From Varroa destructor (taxonomy: Eukaryota > Arthropoda > Arachnida > Mesostigmata > Varroidae), in the NCBI RefSeq assembly GCF_002443255.2, contig NW_019211457.1:14917353-14981352 (forward strand): a stretch of 64,000 bases of DNA, written 5' to 3'. Position 1 is the first letter of the stretch. Every line of letters starts with the position of its first letter. Position numbers and translations under genes: made by a program. Below, in pieces: positions 29,201 through 44,159 of this stretch. A model generated the notes under the pieces. That model did not search any database. It was not told the DNA's origin and worked only from the letters and a program-made list of their open reading frames with translations.

Positions 29201-31746
29201 AGGTTGTTACAAGTTAGGACACTGACGCACACCATTGATATTTTGTCCTGGCCAATATTTCTATTTTGCTTATTACCTGCTTAGACTAATGGCTGTGGTG
29301 TAGCAACTTTGTAGCTTAACACAAAAAGAACGTAACCCTTAGGTACCAATCAGTACAATACAATTAAAGGAAACCCAAGGTCCCATACGGAAGATCAAAC
29401 TTAGCTTCGTGCCCGATAACGCTAATTTATTACGATACCTCTGTAGTCTTTTGGCCACCTTAAATCACGACAAATAATATTGGCATCAATCACGTTTACC
29501 CTCCACTCCATAATGCTCCAAGTATTTAAAATGTTATTGATCTTGGGCGGCTTCATTCATAAACCCAGGAGTTTACAGATGGAAAGATTTAAATCCTAGT
29601 TGCAACAATTTGTCTATATTATATAAGTAGTATCGTTACTTAAGCATCGTTAGTTAAACGATGGTGAGCTTTGACCTTAAAAAGCCGCCCCAATATGTCC
29701 GCTTTCTTCCTTACCCTAGGCCTGTCGTAATGAGCTCAAAGTAGAGTTATTGGCTTGTGCGGAAATAGATTTTGCTGCCTCCTAATTAAGCTAATTTCCG
29801 TCTGCTTTAAAATAATGTATCAAGACGTACATTAATCCAACTCAGTCCAGTCGTTCTCTTGAATTGATACAGCTCTGGTTCTAAAACTTTCTTTCACCGT
29901 ATCTGTGTACCATATACCAATGGGAAGAAAACAACAATTCGGTAAAGCACCTTTCGAAATCTAACGGACTCTCTCTTGCTGTCACACGTTTTTCTATCTC
30001 TTTTTCTTTCGTTACGTAACAGACAATCAGGCTTAGGGCAAGCGACAACAAGGAATCACACCTTAGGAAGGGTAGGTCTAACAAGTATTTTTGTTCATCC
30101 AGATACCCCTGACAGCCAAAAGATCCTGTCCCTAACCAGCGAAGCGGATGCCTACGTGAAACTACGGTAGCCACTACTTCAAAGCGTTTTTCGTTACGAT
30201 CCCCTCGCGCTTTTCGGGTCCAGTCCTCGTCCATCGCGACGCCTTGCTGTCACGTACGGCGACAACGAAAACCAAGCAAAATGGAGAGTCTCCCAAGGCG
30301 TCATGTAGGAACTCTGGTTATTGGCAGTCTCCAACAGGCCCAAACAACTGCGACCGACAAGTCACCAGTAGCTAGCAGTAGCGGAACGACTAAACCAGCG
30401 GCTGTACGTCTTGCCAGAACCTGCTGGATCTTCTATAAGCGTCTTTGATTCATTGAGACGCAATCGCCACGCCTAATTTTAAGCAGCGGGGCTTCGACAG
30501 ACTCTTACGGTACAAGCAGAAGGTACGAACACCCGGTAGCAGCTATCTGGATCAATCCCGCTTTGTCGAACACACACGCATATATATATAAGGTTAACTT
30601 TTGGCCGAGGAGCCAACAAAGTGAGCTACCGTTGGAATTAGAGAAATCGTTGAATGGCCGTTACGGCCACTTACTGCAGGACTTTGTGAGAGTTTTTGCT
30701 AATGAAAAAGCCAGAGTAGAAATCAAGCTCAGTTTTAAGTATTCAAACAAACTATCGGCGCTGCCAAAGAGAAGTAACGATCTCAAACTGGTAATATTCA
30801 TTTATACGGCCGTGTCCATATTGTGATGTGAAATTTTGATCTATTATATAGCTGCTTCAGTGACCACTAGCTATTCATTATTCGGTGTTTGTATTCTGAA
30901 GCGAAAACACATCTTCGCTATAAAAACAACGAGTCGCACAGAACCTATAGCCATGTAAAGAAATTAAACATTCGAGGTTACTCCACAGTCTCTCGAAAAG
31001 AAGCTAAAAAAACTAAAGCAATTTACAGCAGATTTTATATATCTGTTTTTTGTTTCGTAATGGCCCTGCCTCATTTTCATCTCTGTGATTCACAATTACA
31101 GTAACAAGAAAAAAGTCACACAAGCTTACCGAGCCTCATTCATCGCCTGACGCCACGCATTAGATGCTTACATAACCAGGCACGTTATATATGTGGTTCA
31201 CCTGTTACATAATAAAAGTAATAACGTTACATGCTTTAAACGTCGGTTTCGTCCAGAGTGGCCTTTCACCTATTGCCGACATATTGCCGAACCTACTGCA
31301 TTCGAATAGTTTTCTCTGGCTTTCTCGGGAAGTACCGACGATAATTGTTTTCTCAGTATAGTTTACACGGTTATATCTGTAGTGTACATACTTATTTTTC
31401 TGTAACTAAATGTGTTTTCCAATAAAATATCGCATCGCCATATTCCTGAAGCCATCATACAGTGTTTTTATATCCATAATTTTATCTTTAACATGAATTT
31501 ATTCTGTGTACAATGCTGCATGTATCAGTAGCTCCTTAACTCATACTGCTTAATAAGCATTATGCCTAATTGACGTATCATTGTGTCGACGAGCAGTGCA
31601 AACGAAGAATTAAATGCGTAATTATCTCCGCTCAGATTGATCTGACGGTAAAAGCAACTGCAACCCCTTGCGAGAGACGTTTCTACGAACGGGAATTAAC
31701 TACTTTTCGACCACACGTGTGTACTCGCCAATTTCAGGGACATAAC

Positions 31747-31780
31747 GAGATGGCTCAGGTTCGAAACCCGGCGTAAGCGC
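31747..31780 (+). repeat. Second copy of the B-box-like motif
   Basis: GAGATGGC and the following GGTTCGAAACCCGGCGTA align over about 33 bases with 49261-49293, around the same GGTTCGAAACC. No matching 5' half is visible here, so it may be a truncated SINE or coincidence around a short conserved box. Confidence 0.3.
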
Positions 31781-34700
31781 GCGGTCCATTTCTCGCTGCA
31801 AGCAAAAAAACCCTTTAACCACTTTTTTAAACCATTTAAATCTTTAACCGCGTACGTGTTACGTAATGAGACTCAATACACCCGTATGTATTTAAATAAC
31901 TTGATGAGGTACAAAAGGACGGAAGGCTTCGAACACATAGACATGCACATACAGGTCGAATTAAACTTATTTAGTAACGATCCCGCTTTTTTCTACATCT
32001 GCACATTTTCAGCCAGCCAATGCATGAGGGAAGACAATTCCATGGTCAGCTAAAAGCTTCTCCGACCTAATGCTAACGCACCTGTTGCGTTTCTTCATCG
32101 ACGTCTATTCATTTACTGACTATTGAGCACAGCACATTAAGAAAATAATGAAAAATGAACTGACGGTTGGGAGTGGGCGCTTTGCATGTTTCGTGGTCTT
32201 ATCCGGCGATGAAAACGGTGTACCTAGCTGGACGGCCTTTGCCGAGTGCGTGATTCAGTCACGTCGTCACCATCTGAGAGTGTTTAGAATCTACGACGTT
32301 AATTGAGGTAATGTGGTTGCTTTATTTTTACGACTATTGTTACTATCCAGCATTATTCTAAGGAGTCGTCAAGAATAAGTTGTTGTTACGCAGTGCTTTC
32401 TCAATGGCAAAGGGGACCGCTCAGATTGATTTATATTTGATATACCACAGGTACTCACGTAGCGGATATTTCACCAGCTGCGCTACTGACTTCTATTAAA
32501 AAGTGTGTGTTGTTCAATAGGCTTCCTAGCCTGCTGTAGCTGGTATTTTTGGTGGAACGGATCCGATAGCTGCAGGTCAAGCCTGCATTCCCCACGGCCA
32601 GATATACGTTACGAAATCGGGTAGAACTTTTAGGATTTTGGTGTTAGTACCAACAACTAATAGTATTTATCAGTTGCTTTTATGAAGAAGCGCAGCGAAA
32701 ATTCTACGTTGGATATCAAAGTGTTCGTTGTTATATGAAGAAAATATTGACGGCCTTGATTCAAATATCTATAATATATACATATAAATATTATAGGCAT
32801 TATCTACATACGTTGTGCGATACGGTCGTCCTGCGCTGGATTCGACATTTTTTGTAACTTCGCAGTTGATTTGCCAAAAGTGTCCTCTACACGGGCCGAG
32901 TGCTTTTTATATTAAATCCTTGCAAAAACTTCCTCACACAACAGACATGTTACTATGATGCACAATATCAGTTAAACAGACGCACTCACGCGAAGATTCG
33001 AGTTGCTTCAGCGAGTTCCAAGCAAGCAAGGAAAAAATTAAGATCTGACCCTCATACTTACACAAGATATGCTTACCTTAAGAGTACCCGACCCGGCTAA
33101 TTAGCCAACATACCACTCAAAATCCTTATAAAAAATAAAAATTACTAACTCGCCAATTTCAGACGAGCAATGACGAACCTCTCAGTATCCATTCCCAGAA
33201 TAAGATCAGTATGGAATAATGCTTTTCTCTGCTAATAATGATTTTCCTTTTGTGGGTCACTGCCCTAACTTTTCCTTCCTCGCAGACTTCACTAAATCTC
33301 TCCACTGATTCGACGTTCATAAACGAGCTCACTACATTTTCATCCGAGGCCGACTGTTCAACGCTGTCCAATCTAACGGTGACGTTCTGCATCACTTTTT
33401 TTTTCTCACTTTTTAACTCTTCCTACTCCGTCCCTTAGTCTCGTTTGTCCGCCGTTATGGGACGAGGCATCTTTAGTTCAGTAGCACTTCTATTTCTGTT
33501 TCGTCTCTTAAAACGTCATTCGAAACGATCAAAGCCAGCTAGCTTAAGCCAGCTTCCCTTGTGTCTCCCTACCAACAATACTTACAATGATGTGGAACGA
33601 AGAGGCCAATTTCGAGCTGTTCCAGTCTTTGCCTACACCCCATTACCTTTTCTTTATTGCAGTCGCGTCTACGTTACAAAACGTACTGTGGATTCATCTG
33701 TTGCTCTAGGCCTCGACACAAACTTGCAGCGATGATGGACGCTGCTGGACGACGTTGTCGGCTCCGGCCTTAGTTCAGCTGTGCTTGGAGACTTTGCATT
33801 TTCCCGCCGCCATTTCCAACAATAGGATCGGCTTTGGATAGACTATGATTATTCGCTTGTTCATGCGGCGATTAGCTCTTTTACTTGGCAGCATTGTGAA
33901 ATTCACCAATCTAATTCGAGTTTATATCCAGTCAGCATTTGTTCAGCCGTTACCGTTTGATGCGCTCAACGACTCAGATAATGTCGAAGCTCACTAGAGA
34001 CAACATGTTCGCGTGTTTAACATTACTCGGATAGCCAAAATAATTAATTAATTATACCGTTGAGTTCGGACAAAGCTCAATTTGGTTCTACCAGTTAGAT
34101 AGTATTCAGCATATTCGGAGACACTCGTACGCTTTTTACTTGGTACGGAACAGCCCCTCTGCGACCGGCCGGGCCGACACATTTCCATAGGCATAGACTG
34201 ACATTATACGAAACAACCTTTGCCACTATCACAATCACTTCGCCCAAAAAAAGGTCACTCATCCTAAGCGCACTTTAGCCCTATAGATTACACACACACA
34301 CACATAGGATATAAGACGCTCATGAACAGCCGTTATTAACATTACTTCGGACACAGAACCCAGTTTAATCTACATGCATAGAAACTAATAATTTTTTTTA
34401 CCCAACTACGACTGTGTAGGGCAACCTATCCGCACTTTTCGCCTGTGAGTAGAAGCGCATCAGAGCAGCGCGTCCTTGCGCGGAGAGAGCACGCATAGAG
34501 GAAAGGCGGATTTGTGTGTCTACCTGATTGCCGGATCGGGTCAGCAGCAGTATCCAATAGTTAATTATTTACATGCGTATATCGTTCGTAATGGTTTTGT
34601 CTAAATTTCCACCGTAGACGCGTTTTAGTTCAAACGAGCGTACATATTTTGCCTGATCGACCTGTCAATGGCAGTGGTAGGATTGGCCGATTTCGGCTCC

Positions 34701-37700
34701 TCGAACCGAATGCGAAGTCTGCGCTGTTGATGTACGCCATTTGTAGCCGATGCTGGACCTTCATATTGTGAGACGGTCATTGTTTATTGCATTGATGTGC
34801 AGACAGTTGGCAGCTGATCACATCGCCAGCACATCAAGTAGGCCTGCGTCCCATTGAAGACATATTCAGTGGCACGCTTTGATCGTCGTACTTGCGTTTT
34901 CCATCCGTTACCTGGTAGATATTAGACTACGAGTGGATTTAAGTCGATCCGTATCCGCACAGATCGGACCACAAAAATAATCACACGAACTTCTTGGCCG
35001 GATATCTAAGAGGGAGCAATGGCATTCTTCCACATAGGTATGTGCAACAGTTAAACCTGACTGGCATCAAGCTTGTACCTGTTTTACCTAAATAAACGGC
35101 ATTACACTAACGAATGAAATTGAACCAACGATCCTCAACCTCGATGGGCGCCAGTTTGGTCTTGTACATAACTGTCCGACAAGAGTGCCAGCGCGTTGTC
35201 AACTGATACCCATGTTGGCGTCCCCTTGGGGACACATACAGACACAGCTTTGTGCCTGGAGACCATTAGGCCAATGCTACTATAAAAGTATCCTACAATC
35301 TTGACCGGTCTAAAAATGGTGGCGACAATTTCGAGGTGCAGCAACGAAAGCAGGTCAGCTATAATCTCGAACACGTTGCTACAGCAGCAAGTAATCGGCA
35401 GAAGCAAATATCTGTCTACTCTACGATTCCTTACCACGATCGCGTTTCAGCTCTCGTTCCTAACAGTGTTCGGAGGTCCCACAGGCAGGCCCTGCTCGGC
35501 CCTCAGATCCGACGAGACAATGCGTTTAGACAACGCCAGCATCAATACGACCAGCTATTACGCAGCTCAATTACGGCTAGCGCTGTTCTTCTTAGTATTC
35601 ACTGTTCACAAGCCACAGCAGAAAACAGAGGCGCGCCCACAAAGCAGTCATAGAGACTAACAGGTCCCAGCCAAACGCTCATTAACGTCTATGAACGGTT
35701 TGCGGAGTGTGACTTACGGTTGCGTGTAACGCACGAGACATGACACGGTACAGCTCTCAGGCGGCCACACTTTCATATCTCGTCGTTTACATCTCACAGG
35801 GTTTGCTACCATAAGCTCGTAAGCAGATTCGCTGTTGTCCCTGCAGTAGCATCAGGAGCAAAAACGAGGGAATCCTAGGGCCAATATCTGCCGCTATACA
35901 TTGTAAAGACCTGCCAGCTATTGGTAAGCACTGTTTTGGCGCCACCGTTCTCACCACTCAGGGTAAGGCCAGCTTGCCAGAACTTCATCAAGCAGTCGCG
36001 ATCTAACGGGTCTGAGTTTACGTCAAATGGCGGCAGAAACTGTGGATGGCGACGTAGAAATACCGCGCTTATAGTTCTAGAGAAAGAAAATGTAACTTGC
36101 GCTAATTCACAAGCTATTTTGTTGCAGTTGCTAAGCGGTGCCAAGTTAACTGCATTATAATGGAATAGCAATCCACAGCTATAACCCGACCACCTGAACA
36201 CCTGGAATTCAGGGCTGAAGCCAGCCAAAATCAGGCGTTACGAAGCAGGTGACAGGCACTAATGTAGTGGCCCCCTATTGCGCCTGATGTTGTGGGCCGC
36301 CACCTTCCCATGACAGCGATCGAATAATAAAATGGACCAGTCCACTTACTAGACGACCAGATTGTCACTCTTTGCCACTGGTAAGCGATGCCCTGTTTCC
36401 CTTGTGTAATTATTCGACGAGGACCGTATTTTTGCAGGATCCATTGGCATGGCTCAGAACGAGCGGCAAACACCGAAAGCTATTCCATTACAGGCATCTC
36501 TCACCGGTACGGTGAAGTAATTATCAGACAAACTCTTAACTGCCATTTTGGAACCCTGCAATTCCATGCTGATCCACGGGGTGTTACGCTCACGTTATGA
36601 TGCTGTTGAACTGATAACGATTCGCTAATATTTCACAGTGTAATTGTTTGTGGTTGTTTACTGCGGGATATGCCGTAATCAATACGCACAAATTTTTATT
36701 AGAGACAGACAATGTGCATTTAACAATGAACGAAAGACGAAACTTAAGGCGATGATGATTTGGTCCTGACAATCATTATAGGCGGAGCTTATAAAAAAAA
36801 AGGCTGTGTAGTTTACCTATCCTGTGTTTCAATCAGCAAGCATGGCTTGCCATACGTGAGCACTGATCCGATTTTCTGGGTTCTCTGTTTTTCTAATTTA
36901 AGCTACGCTGCAAATGCACACAAATGTATTGCGAAACACCGTAGATGAATCCTAGATGAATATCTGGCACACACGGTAGATATAATAACGCTATTTGTCC
37001 TCCTATAAAATAGAAAGTTAAAACTTGTATCACTGCTGTGCTGTCAAACGTACCCTAAAATAACTAGTATCTTTCTAGCTATATAACAACTATTGGCGAA
37101 ACTGTTAACTGTTTGAATATTGGGCGCGTCGAAGTCTATTTCGAGTCATCGTCTGCTGGAGCACTATAGCGATTCCAAGTCGCTTGGGTGCGACGATAAA
37201 TGCGTACGGATGCAAATCAAGGCATTGACATTAGGAACGTTAATAGAAACCTACGCATTCAGGGCGTTGCCTCGTTTCCGCCCGAACGTCTACACGCTTC
37301 TTTACGTAAAAATGATGACTAGTTTACCTTAAGCTATTTGTTTTTGATTGGAGACAGCTAACATAAATATTTGAGTAGAGAAACTCCTTATTTTTTTAAG
37401 CTGATTTAGCTAAATGAAGAATGACGGCGTACGACAGAAAACCTAAATTTCCCTACAGTGACTATGCTCGTATAACAATGCCTAACATAGTAATAATCAA
37501 TATTGCATCATCAGTATGTAAACGCTATGTGTCTGCGTAGACTGGTTCGATTTCAGATATAATATCAAACATTTCATATAGCCCACAGTGAAGAACAATA
37601 TACTAGGTAGAAAAATGGTTCAACGGTTAGGCATACTCATACCTGTCCTACAGGCATGTACGGAAGGGAAAATCAATCGGAAGCAGGTGACAGGAAACTA

Positions 37701-40700
37701 CTGCTGACCCAGTCAGCAGCTTGCAGGTTTTCGGCGTCAGACTTCGCATAAATGTCAAATTCTTCCATTTCTTATTCGCCTATTCGCCAGACGGCCATAT
37801 CACGACTAACAATAATATTCATTTCCGTTACGTCAAATGTACACGTAAGTAAGCTGTAAGATAGGACCAAAAATTAGCTAAGCACGATTTGAAGCCAACG
37901 CCTAAGCAGGGAAGAATCATCACAGGGTAAGATCATCGCCTGTTGCATTTTGGTATCAAAACCGTCACAATCAAGGTTTGACTACGCGCGTCTGCGTTGC
38001 GGCAAAGCTTGACGGCGCGACCATCTTGATGTTGCACGCTGTTTCCCTTAGTCGGTGATTATTGTATTAAAGCGAAACTTTGAATACCTAGTGAAAATCA
38101 ACACAATGGGTCGCCTGATAACACTTATGATTCCTGATGGCCCAGATGATTTGTGGGGCAAGCCCATTTTAGTAAGAAACAATAAGCACATATAGTAAAT
38201 ATGTAGATGTCGTGTAAATGCAATTTGAAGCCATTATTGAAACTTGTAGTGCGAACATTGAAAACTATGTGAATTTTAAGCAGTGACGCGAAGGGCAAGT
38301 ACATGAAAAGGTCACGAATGAAATATACCGTTCAGCAAGGTATACCTACCAGCTTGGTCTTGGCAAACTGTCATAACCGTATGTATAAAAATTAATTCTA
38401 GTTGAAAGCTCTTCCTGACAATCTATTTACAATGGTTTTTTTTTTTTTTTTTTTATAGCCGTGCAGGTACAATAGTATACTAGCCAGAAAGCATGATATG
38501 TCATTTCAACACCTTTTGTTTTACTGATCTTCAATATAACTCAATTAAATATCATCAAATGTCAATTATTTCAAATTTCAAGATTTCAGTAACCCGACGT
38601 CTATTAGGATGTCCATATCTCACAATCAAACCCGCGTCTACAGTTGCGCGTACCACTGAAATACAATCACGAACACTAAAATTACATCCTTTCGTAGTTT
38701 CTCGGAATCTGTGGTTTGAGCTATTTCTCGATTTCGGGCCACTTTGTACATATAAGTAAGAAAGAACTTATATTCAGAATAATTTATTCACTAACTTGGC
38801 CAAAAATCAGCTAGTCAAACGACTCCTTTCTCCTTATGCAATTTCTTTTCAGCAATGATATCAGGTGAGTCACCCTCATCTAATCCACCTCACTGTTGGC
38901 TTCACTATGACATCATCACATTGCAATAATGACCGCCATATCCTACTCGCTGCGATCTCGGCTACATCAGAGCAGTTGGCTTTCTCAAAAAGAGAAAAAA
39001 AAAAGGCATAGGTATAAGGTAACGTGGCTTCTTCCACAGCGTTAGCGTCTTTTAGGGTGCGTCTTCATGTAGAATGTCTTTGGATCTCTTCTTTTCGATA
39101 GCCGTCTTTGTCATAGCCGTTGGTTCGGTGGCCGTTCGGCCAACGCCTTCACTGAATTAATATTCTGAAAAGGACAAAACAGGAACTGCGTTTACCCCCA
39201 TCCTATCCCATCCCATCCCATCCCATCACAATTCTTTGCAGCAAGTCAACATCGCTCGTTCTGACATTTATGAACTGCGCTGGATTCGACCAGAGCAGCT
39301 CCACCAAAGAAACTAGTCCAATCGTGTATATATTGGTCATAGGTTACCATCAACAACCCAACTGTTGCTAGGGGTGTATCCATATCTATGTAGACATTAA
39401 AGTATATAAATAAGAAAAAGCAGATGTCGTATTGGGAACGAATTGTACGTTAGTGGCTTTCCATTTGACATTGAACAGTAAGCATGATTCTTCAACTTAT
39501 TCATAATGCACTTGAGCCTTTTGCTTTTTATATGTGTATATATAAAAAAAAAAGGTTTGCGGACTGTGATGTATGTTAGGAATCTCTCACTGAGCACAAT
39601 TAACCTATCATTGGGTGTTGACTGTAACTGACTGTGAACTGCTGACTAGTAAATCTAATATCTCAACATTGTTATGGAAGTTCTTAATGTTACTGGAAAT
39701 GACTTCTTCTTTATCTCTGCCTATCTTTTTTAAGTGTCGTCCAATTTTTTCCTGCGCAGGAGATGTATCGCTTATGATGTGCCAGGTAACCCCTACATAA
39801 TAACAATGTACAGAGTAACCAACCACTCTTAAATAAATAAATATTCTTCTTAAATATTCTTTCTAATTTTCGACAATAAACCTTAGCGAATTCAGTCCAC
39901 CTCAGCACCTCACATGTTCGTGAGACACTCTAACTAAAGAACACCTCACCACATCACTCCCTAAAAACAAAAAATATCAGAAGCTTCTTTCTTCAGACAG
40001 ACGAAGAAAGACCTGTAACGATCCTATCATATCATTGCCGACAATATAGTACTCTCGACACAAAATCGATTACATAACATTTATCCTTATAGGCTTATCA
40101 TTTTGCATCATAACAGAAACAATATCTAGTCAATAAACTGACTCTGTCAATAGACAACGCTTTCCCCTCTTTTCTAATATCATCGTCTTCGATTTCTGTC
40201 TAATGCTAACACCGAATCAAAGGGACGCATATACATGATGACTTTTTGATGACAGGATGCTTCTATGTATTATTATGGATTACGAAACACACTTCTGCCT
40301 GCTAGAAATAAACTTCATCGACGGTGAAAGACACAAGTGAAGAAGCTGAAGCCAACAAGTTTGAATATATGAGAAGCTACGTCCGCGAAAGTGTCGATCA
40401 ACCGAGTGAGAATGTGGGAAACGGAACCGCGCCAACGATAAACAGAAGATACCAAAGACGGATTTAGAGGTAACTGATAATGGTAATTGGATTGTCGATG
40501 TTTGCTGAAACGATTCGACGCTTGGGCGACTGGAGCAAAGAAAAAACATTTCTTTTGTTTTTTGTAGCGGCTATATTGCTGTAGAGTAACGGTTTGGTGG
40601 TAAGCAAATTTTAACAGATGAGGTACAGACCGATGGGGTGTGCTACTAGATCCTGAATTTGGCCTAAAAATATTGGGGGAGCTAATTAGGGCCGGAGAAT

Positions 40701-41650
40701 GCTGTGATCTTTGGCCAAAAGGGAAATCTCCAATATAATATCTGAGACATTATGCAGGATCTATACGAAACATATTTAAATAGCATAATTCTATTATCCT
40801 GCTAACAATAATGAATGAAGTATTTCACATAAATGATATCCTGCTGAATAATATCCAAGCTTGATGCTAATAATAAATATCCTGATAATTTCAGTTTTGC
40901 AGTGTAAAACTTGAAGATGGTAGACAAATAGCGACCACGAAATGGAAGCATTGATTGGTTGGCGGTTGGTCACTGGTCCAAGACATCTTATTCATGAGAC
41001 GCATTCATATTTTTGTGGGTCCGACACTGTCGGATGATTTGTTATAAACAGATCAGTGAAAAAACGCAACAGTATAGAACTTGGCGATCATTTGGAGTGT
41101 CACATACGAATTGATTTAATGAAAACTTATCTAATATCTGATCGTACTTTTTTTAACTGTGGTCCTATTGGAGCTAATGCTCACTGCGTTTATCCTTTTA
41201 AAGACGCATCAGTTTAGGTAGATCCATAAACTTTAGGTTCATCCATCAAGTTAGGCGGATTAGCAAATGCATCAAGGGTTAAATATATCCAAAGATTAAG
41301 GAATAGTAAGGAATAGGATCAAAGTCTTCACACCTGTTGTGATGTAGGATCTTAATACTTCGACAATTTATGCTACACAAAAGATACGCCGCTCGACGTT
41401 TGTCAAGCTCAATTAAAGTCAACAGCTCTTGTTCATCTTTGCCGATAGTCGTAATAGAATTCAATCCGCCACAAGTATAACGGCCTGTTACCGCTAAGCC
41501 ATATTAATAGAATAATTTCCTTAATAAAAGACACTTCCAGCCCGTAACTCTGTAAAGTCCATGGATGTATCGATTTACGCTGCAGTCCACCCGCAACCAT
41601 CAGTGTCGACCGGTTGGATGATTTCACTTAATCCGTTGTTACTACGTTCC

Positions 41651-41878
41651 CTACTTAGTCCAAAGATGACCATCAACAGCAAAGGTTGTCGATCTTATTA
41701 GGTTCGCCCAGTGCGGTAGGCTGTCTTCATAACACGTGGCCAACTGGCAGCACACTCGTGAATGGAGCCAGTGGTAAGGTGCGTCTTGTTGGGCTGGTTG
41801 GAATTTCATAAGCTTCAGGAGACTTGGGGGGTAAACGAGGGGCAAAGACAGAGTTGTAGAAACTAGAACGTGATCCAC
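41651..41878 (-). mobile_element. Possible decayed Tc1/mariner-type transposase fragment
   Basis: A 75-codon frame contains FQPAQQDAPYHWLHSRVCCQL and, about ten residues on, LPHW. This recalls the FQQDGAPPHW...VR..L...LP.RW block around the second catalytic Asp of insect-type DDE transposases. The following WPPRSPDLTP block is not preserved and no inverted ends were found, so the match may be coincidental. Confidence 0.22.
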
Positions 41879-44159
41879 AGGACGGTTCTTCGCTCCTGCA
41901 AACGTAATACCGTGACGTCAACTACGAGACGAGACTGCGTTAAGCCACCAGAGTTACAATAACACAAATGAGAAAGCGTATTGAGAGTCCAAGAATCAGA
42001 AAGATAAGCAGTTGTCCTATAGCGGCGTCAATGGCAGAGTCTCGAAAGAAAGGGTGTTTTGTTGTTTAATAGAAATGTCAAATTAATTCTCTATACAGGA
42101 ATTCTAAAGTCGCTAACAGTCGTCGTTTTCAATATCGCACACTTGCCACATAAAATGTTATTATCCATTGAACTCATCCGTCTAGGGCAAAGAGACCATG
42201 AAGTATGGCATTCATTTCGAGCCAACTACTCATCTAGATATTTGTACAACGCTACATGAAATTTCGAATTCTTTTTTTTGACTTCGTTGCCGATCGGTAA
42301 AGGTAATTGGTACAGATCTCAGAAGGAAGAGCCGAGCGATGCCTGGCTAACATGTTGGCCCATTTCAATAATTAAGTTGCAGGCTGGAAAGTTTCCTCTT
42401 GAAAGCATAATGCAAAAGTTGGAAAATAAAAAGTTGAAAAAATGTGAAAAGAAAATGTTCAGTTCACATGTGCTTTTTTTTATAACAGGTTGATGTACCG
42501 ATCTTGTTTGTGAATACCGGGTCTCTATTCTAGATTTATCTCAATAGGCAGAGTGAAAGTTTACCCAATTTTTTTTTCTAAATGCAGCACCCACAAAGTC
42601 ACACCGCCATTAGCCTTGTGTTCGAAATCAGTACTTCCTTTAATACTAAGTACACTGACCCGGTAATTTACTAACCCAAAAGTTGAAATTTTTGGCATCT
42701 GGCGAGTCTATTTCAAGTAGGGTAATCACTTTACCAACCGACGCGTAAGCAGCGATTCTCAGTAACTCCTTAGTTGGATGGATTAGGCAGCAGTATTGTT
42801 GCCTTTATCAACAATTAGAAATCAGCAAAAAGAGACTTTAACGGTACCGCCAAAAAATTGAAAAGTCATATTGTCGACGACCATTTACAACGAAATCGTA
42901 TAACCAGATCTTGCATAACAAAATTCGACATTATTTCGTATATATAGGCTACTAATCATATCATAATTCCAGTATAGTGACCGTTTTACTCGCTACAAAA
43001 TTACGCCTTTTTAAATCTCATGCTGACGTTTTGATATTGAAAGGTAGACCGAATATTTTCGTTCGCCCACAACCGTTACAAATCAACCTATTTATGAGTC
43101 GGGCTTAAATAATCAGTTTGGCTTAGGCCAAGGCCAAGGTTTTAACTTCTGAGCACATTCATCCTATCAGCTATGCTGTTAGAGAATTCAGATCGGGTGA
43201 TAAACCTCGTTTTATGCTCAGAGTGCCGCTCATTCAGCAATAGTGTTCACTATAGTCCATAATTTGTTGTGTGCGTCTCCACGGTCGACTGCCCCAACTA
43301 AGGTTAGTTGATACGGCGATGTTAACGGAAGTTAAAGCAGCATCTCATCGCTAAACCCGTTCGTAATGGAAAATTATGTTTTACGTAAGCGATTGCGGTA
43401 ACCTCAATCAAATACATATGTATATATATATATATATATATGTATAGAAGTTGATCAATGTCTAGAAATCCTATGTTAACCTGGATCGTCGCCCAAGGCA
43501 GCGTGAAATTTCTCCCTGGGTAGCCTGTCGCGGTCTTGTCGACGAGGAAGCCCATAAAGCCCAGTTGTAACCTGAACTATGATCGTTGTTGGGCCCAGGT
43601 CACGGGAATAGTTTGATCTAGTCAAGAAATCGATATGTTAATTTGTGGCAAGCGAAACGCGGTCTTCTATCAAATTTTCAATGCACGCATATCAGTTCTC
43701 ATCAATAATTCAACAAAACGTTAATTATTTTAGACATTTTGTAAGAGATTTTCCAGTTGTGTCTTGCTAGCTAGTTGGTAGATCCTGTTAGTTGTTAAAT
43801 GACCGTTATTTTTAAATCTACCGTCTTCAAAAATATTGACGAAGCACACACACTTTTGTTAATCTCTAGCGCCACTCTGAATCCATTTATCAACACGGCG
43901 TGCGCATATCTATATAGATATAGATATTAAACGTATCTTATCAAAACCTGCATAGCAGGCAATTATTTGAGAATCTTCGTCAACTGCTTCGTCATCTGTA
44001 CCGACCCCACTTGCTATTGGATCTCTGCTATTTTCAATTCGATAGCCGCTCAGCTCATTTTATTGCATCGATCGCTTCAACTCGTTCTCTCTAACATTAT
44101 CTCGCAGGCAACGTTATTTGTCCTAGTATCAATCGCCTAAATGTCTAGTTTTACGTCCT
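41879..44159. other. Intergenic, no gene seen
   Basis: Only short ORFs are present. A TA tract at 43421-43441 and a small ATCTATATAGATATAGAT palindrome near 43916 are the visible landmarks. Confidence 0.55.

Larger units (their letters stand above)
23242..41650. other. Gene desert with simple repeats
   Basis: Apart from the hairpin at 26255 and the B-box motif near 31750 I see no supported feature. Landmarks are (CA)7 at 34291-34304, a T19 run at 38436-38454 and four TCCCA pentamers at 39206-39225. A somewhat GC-richer block at 35100-36600 has overlapping 100-120 codon frames on both strands but no motif. Confidence 0.5.

Noticed and set aside
35135..36473. Overlapping 80-120 codon frames on both strands
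   Set aside because: Both strands are equally open and no frame shows a transposase, reverse transcriptase or other family motif, so GC content is the simpler explanation.
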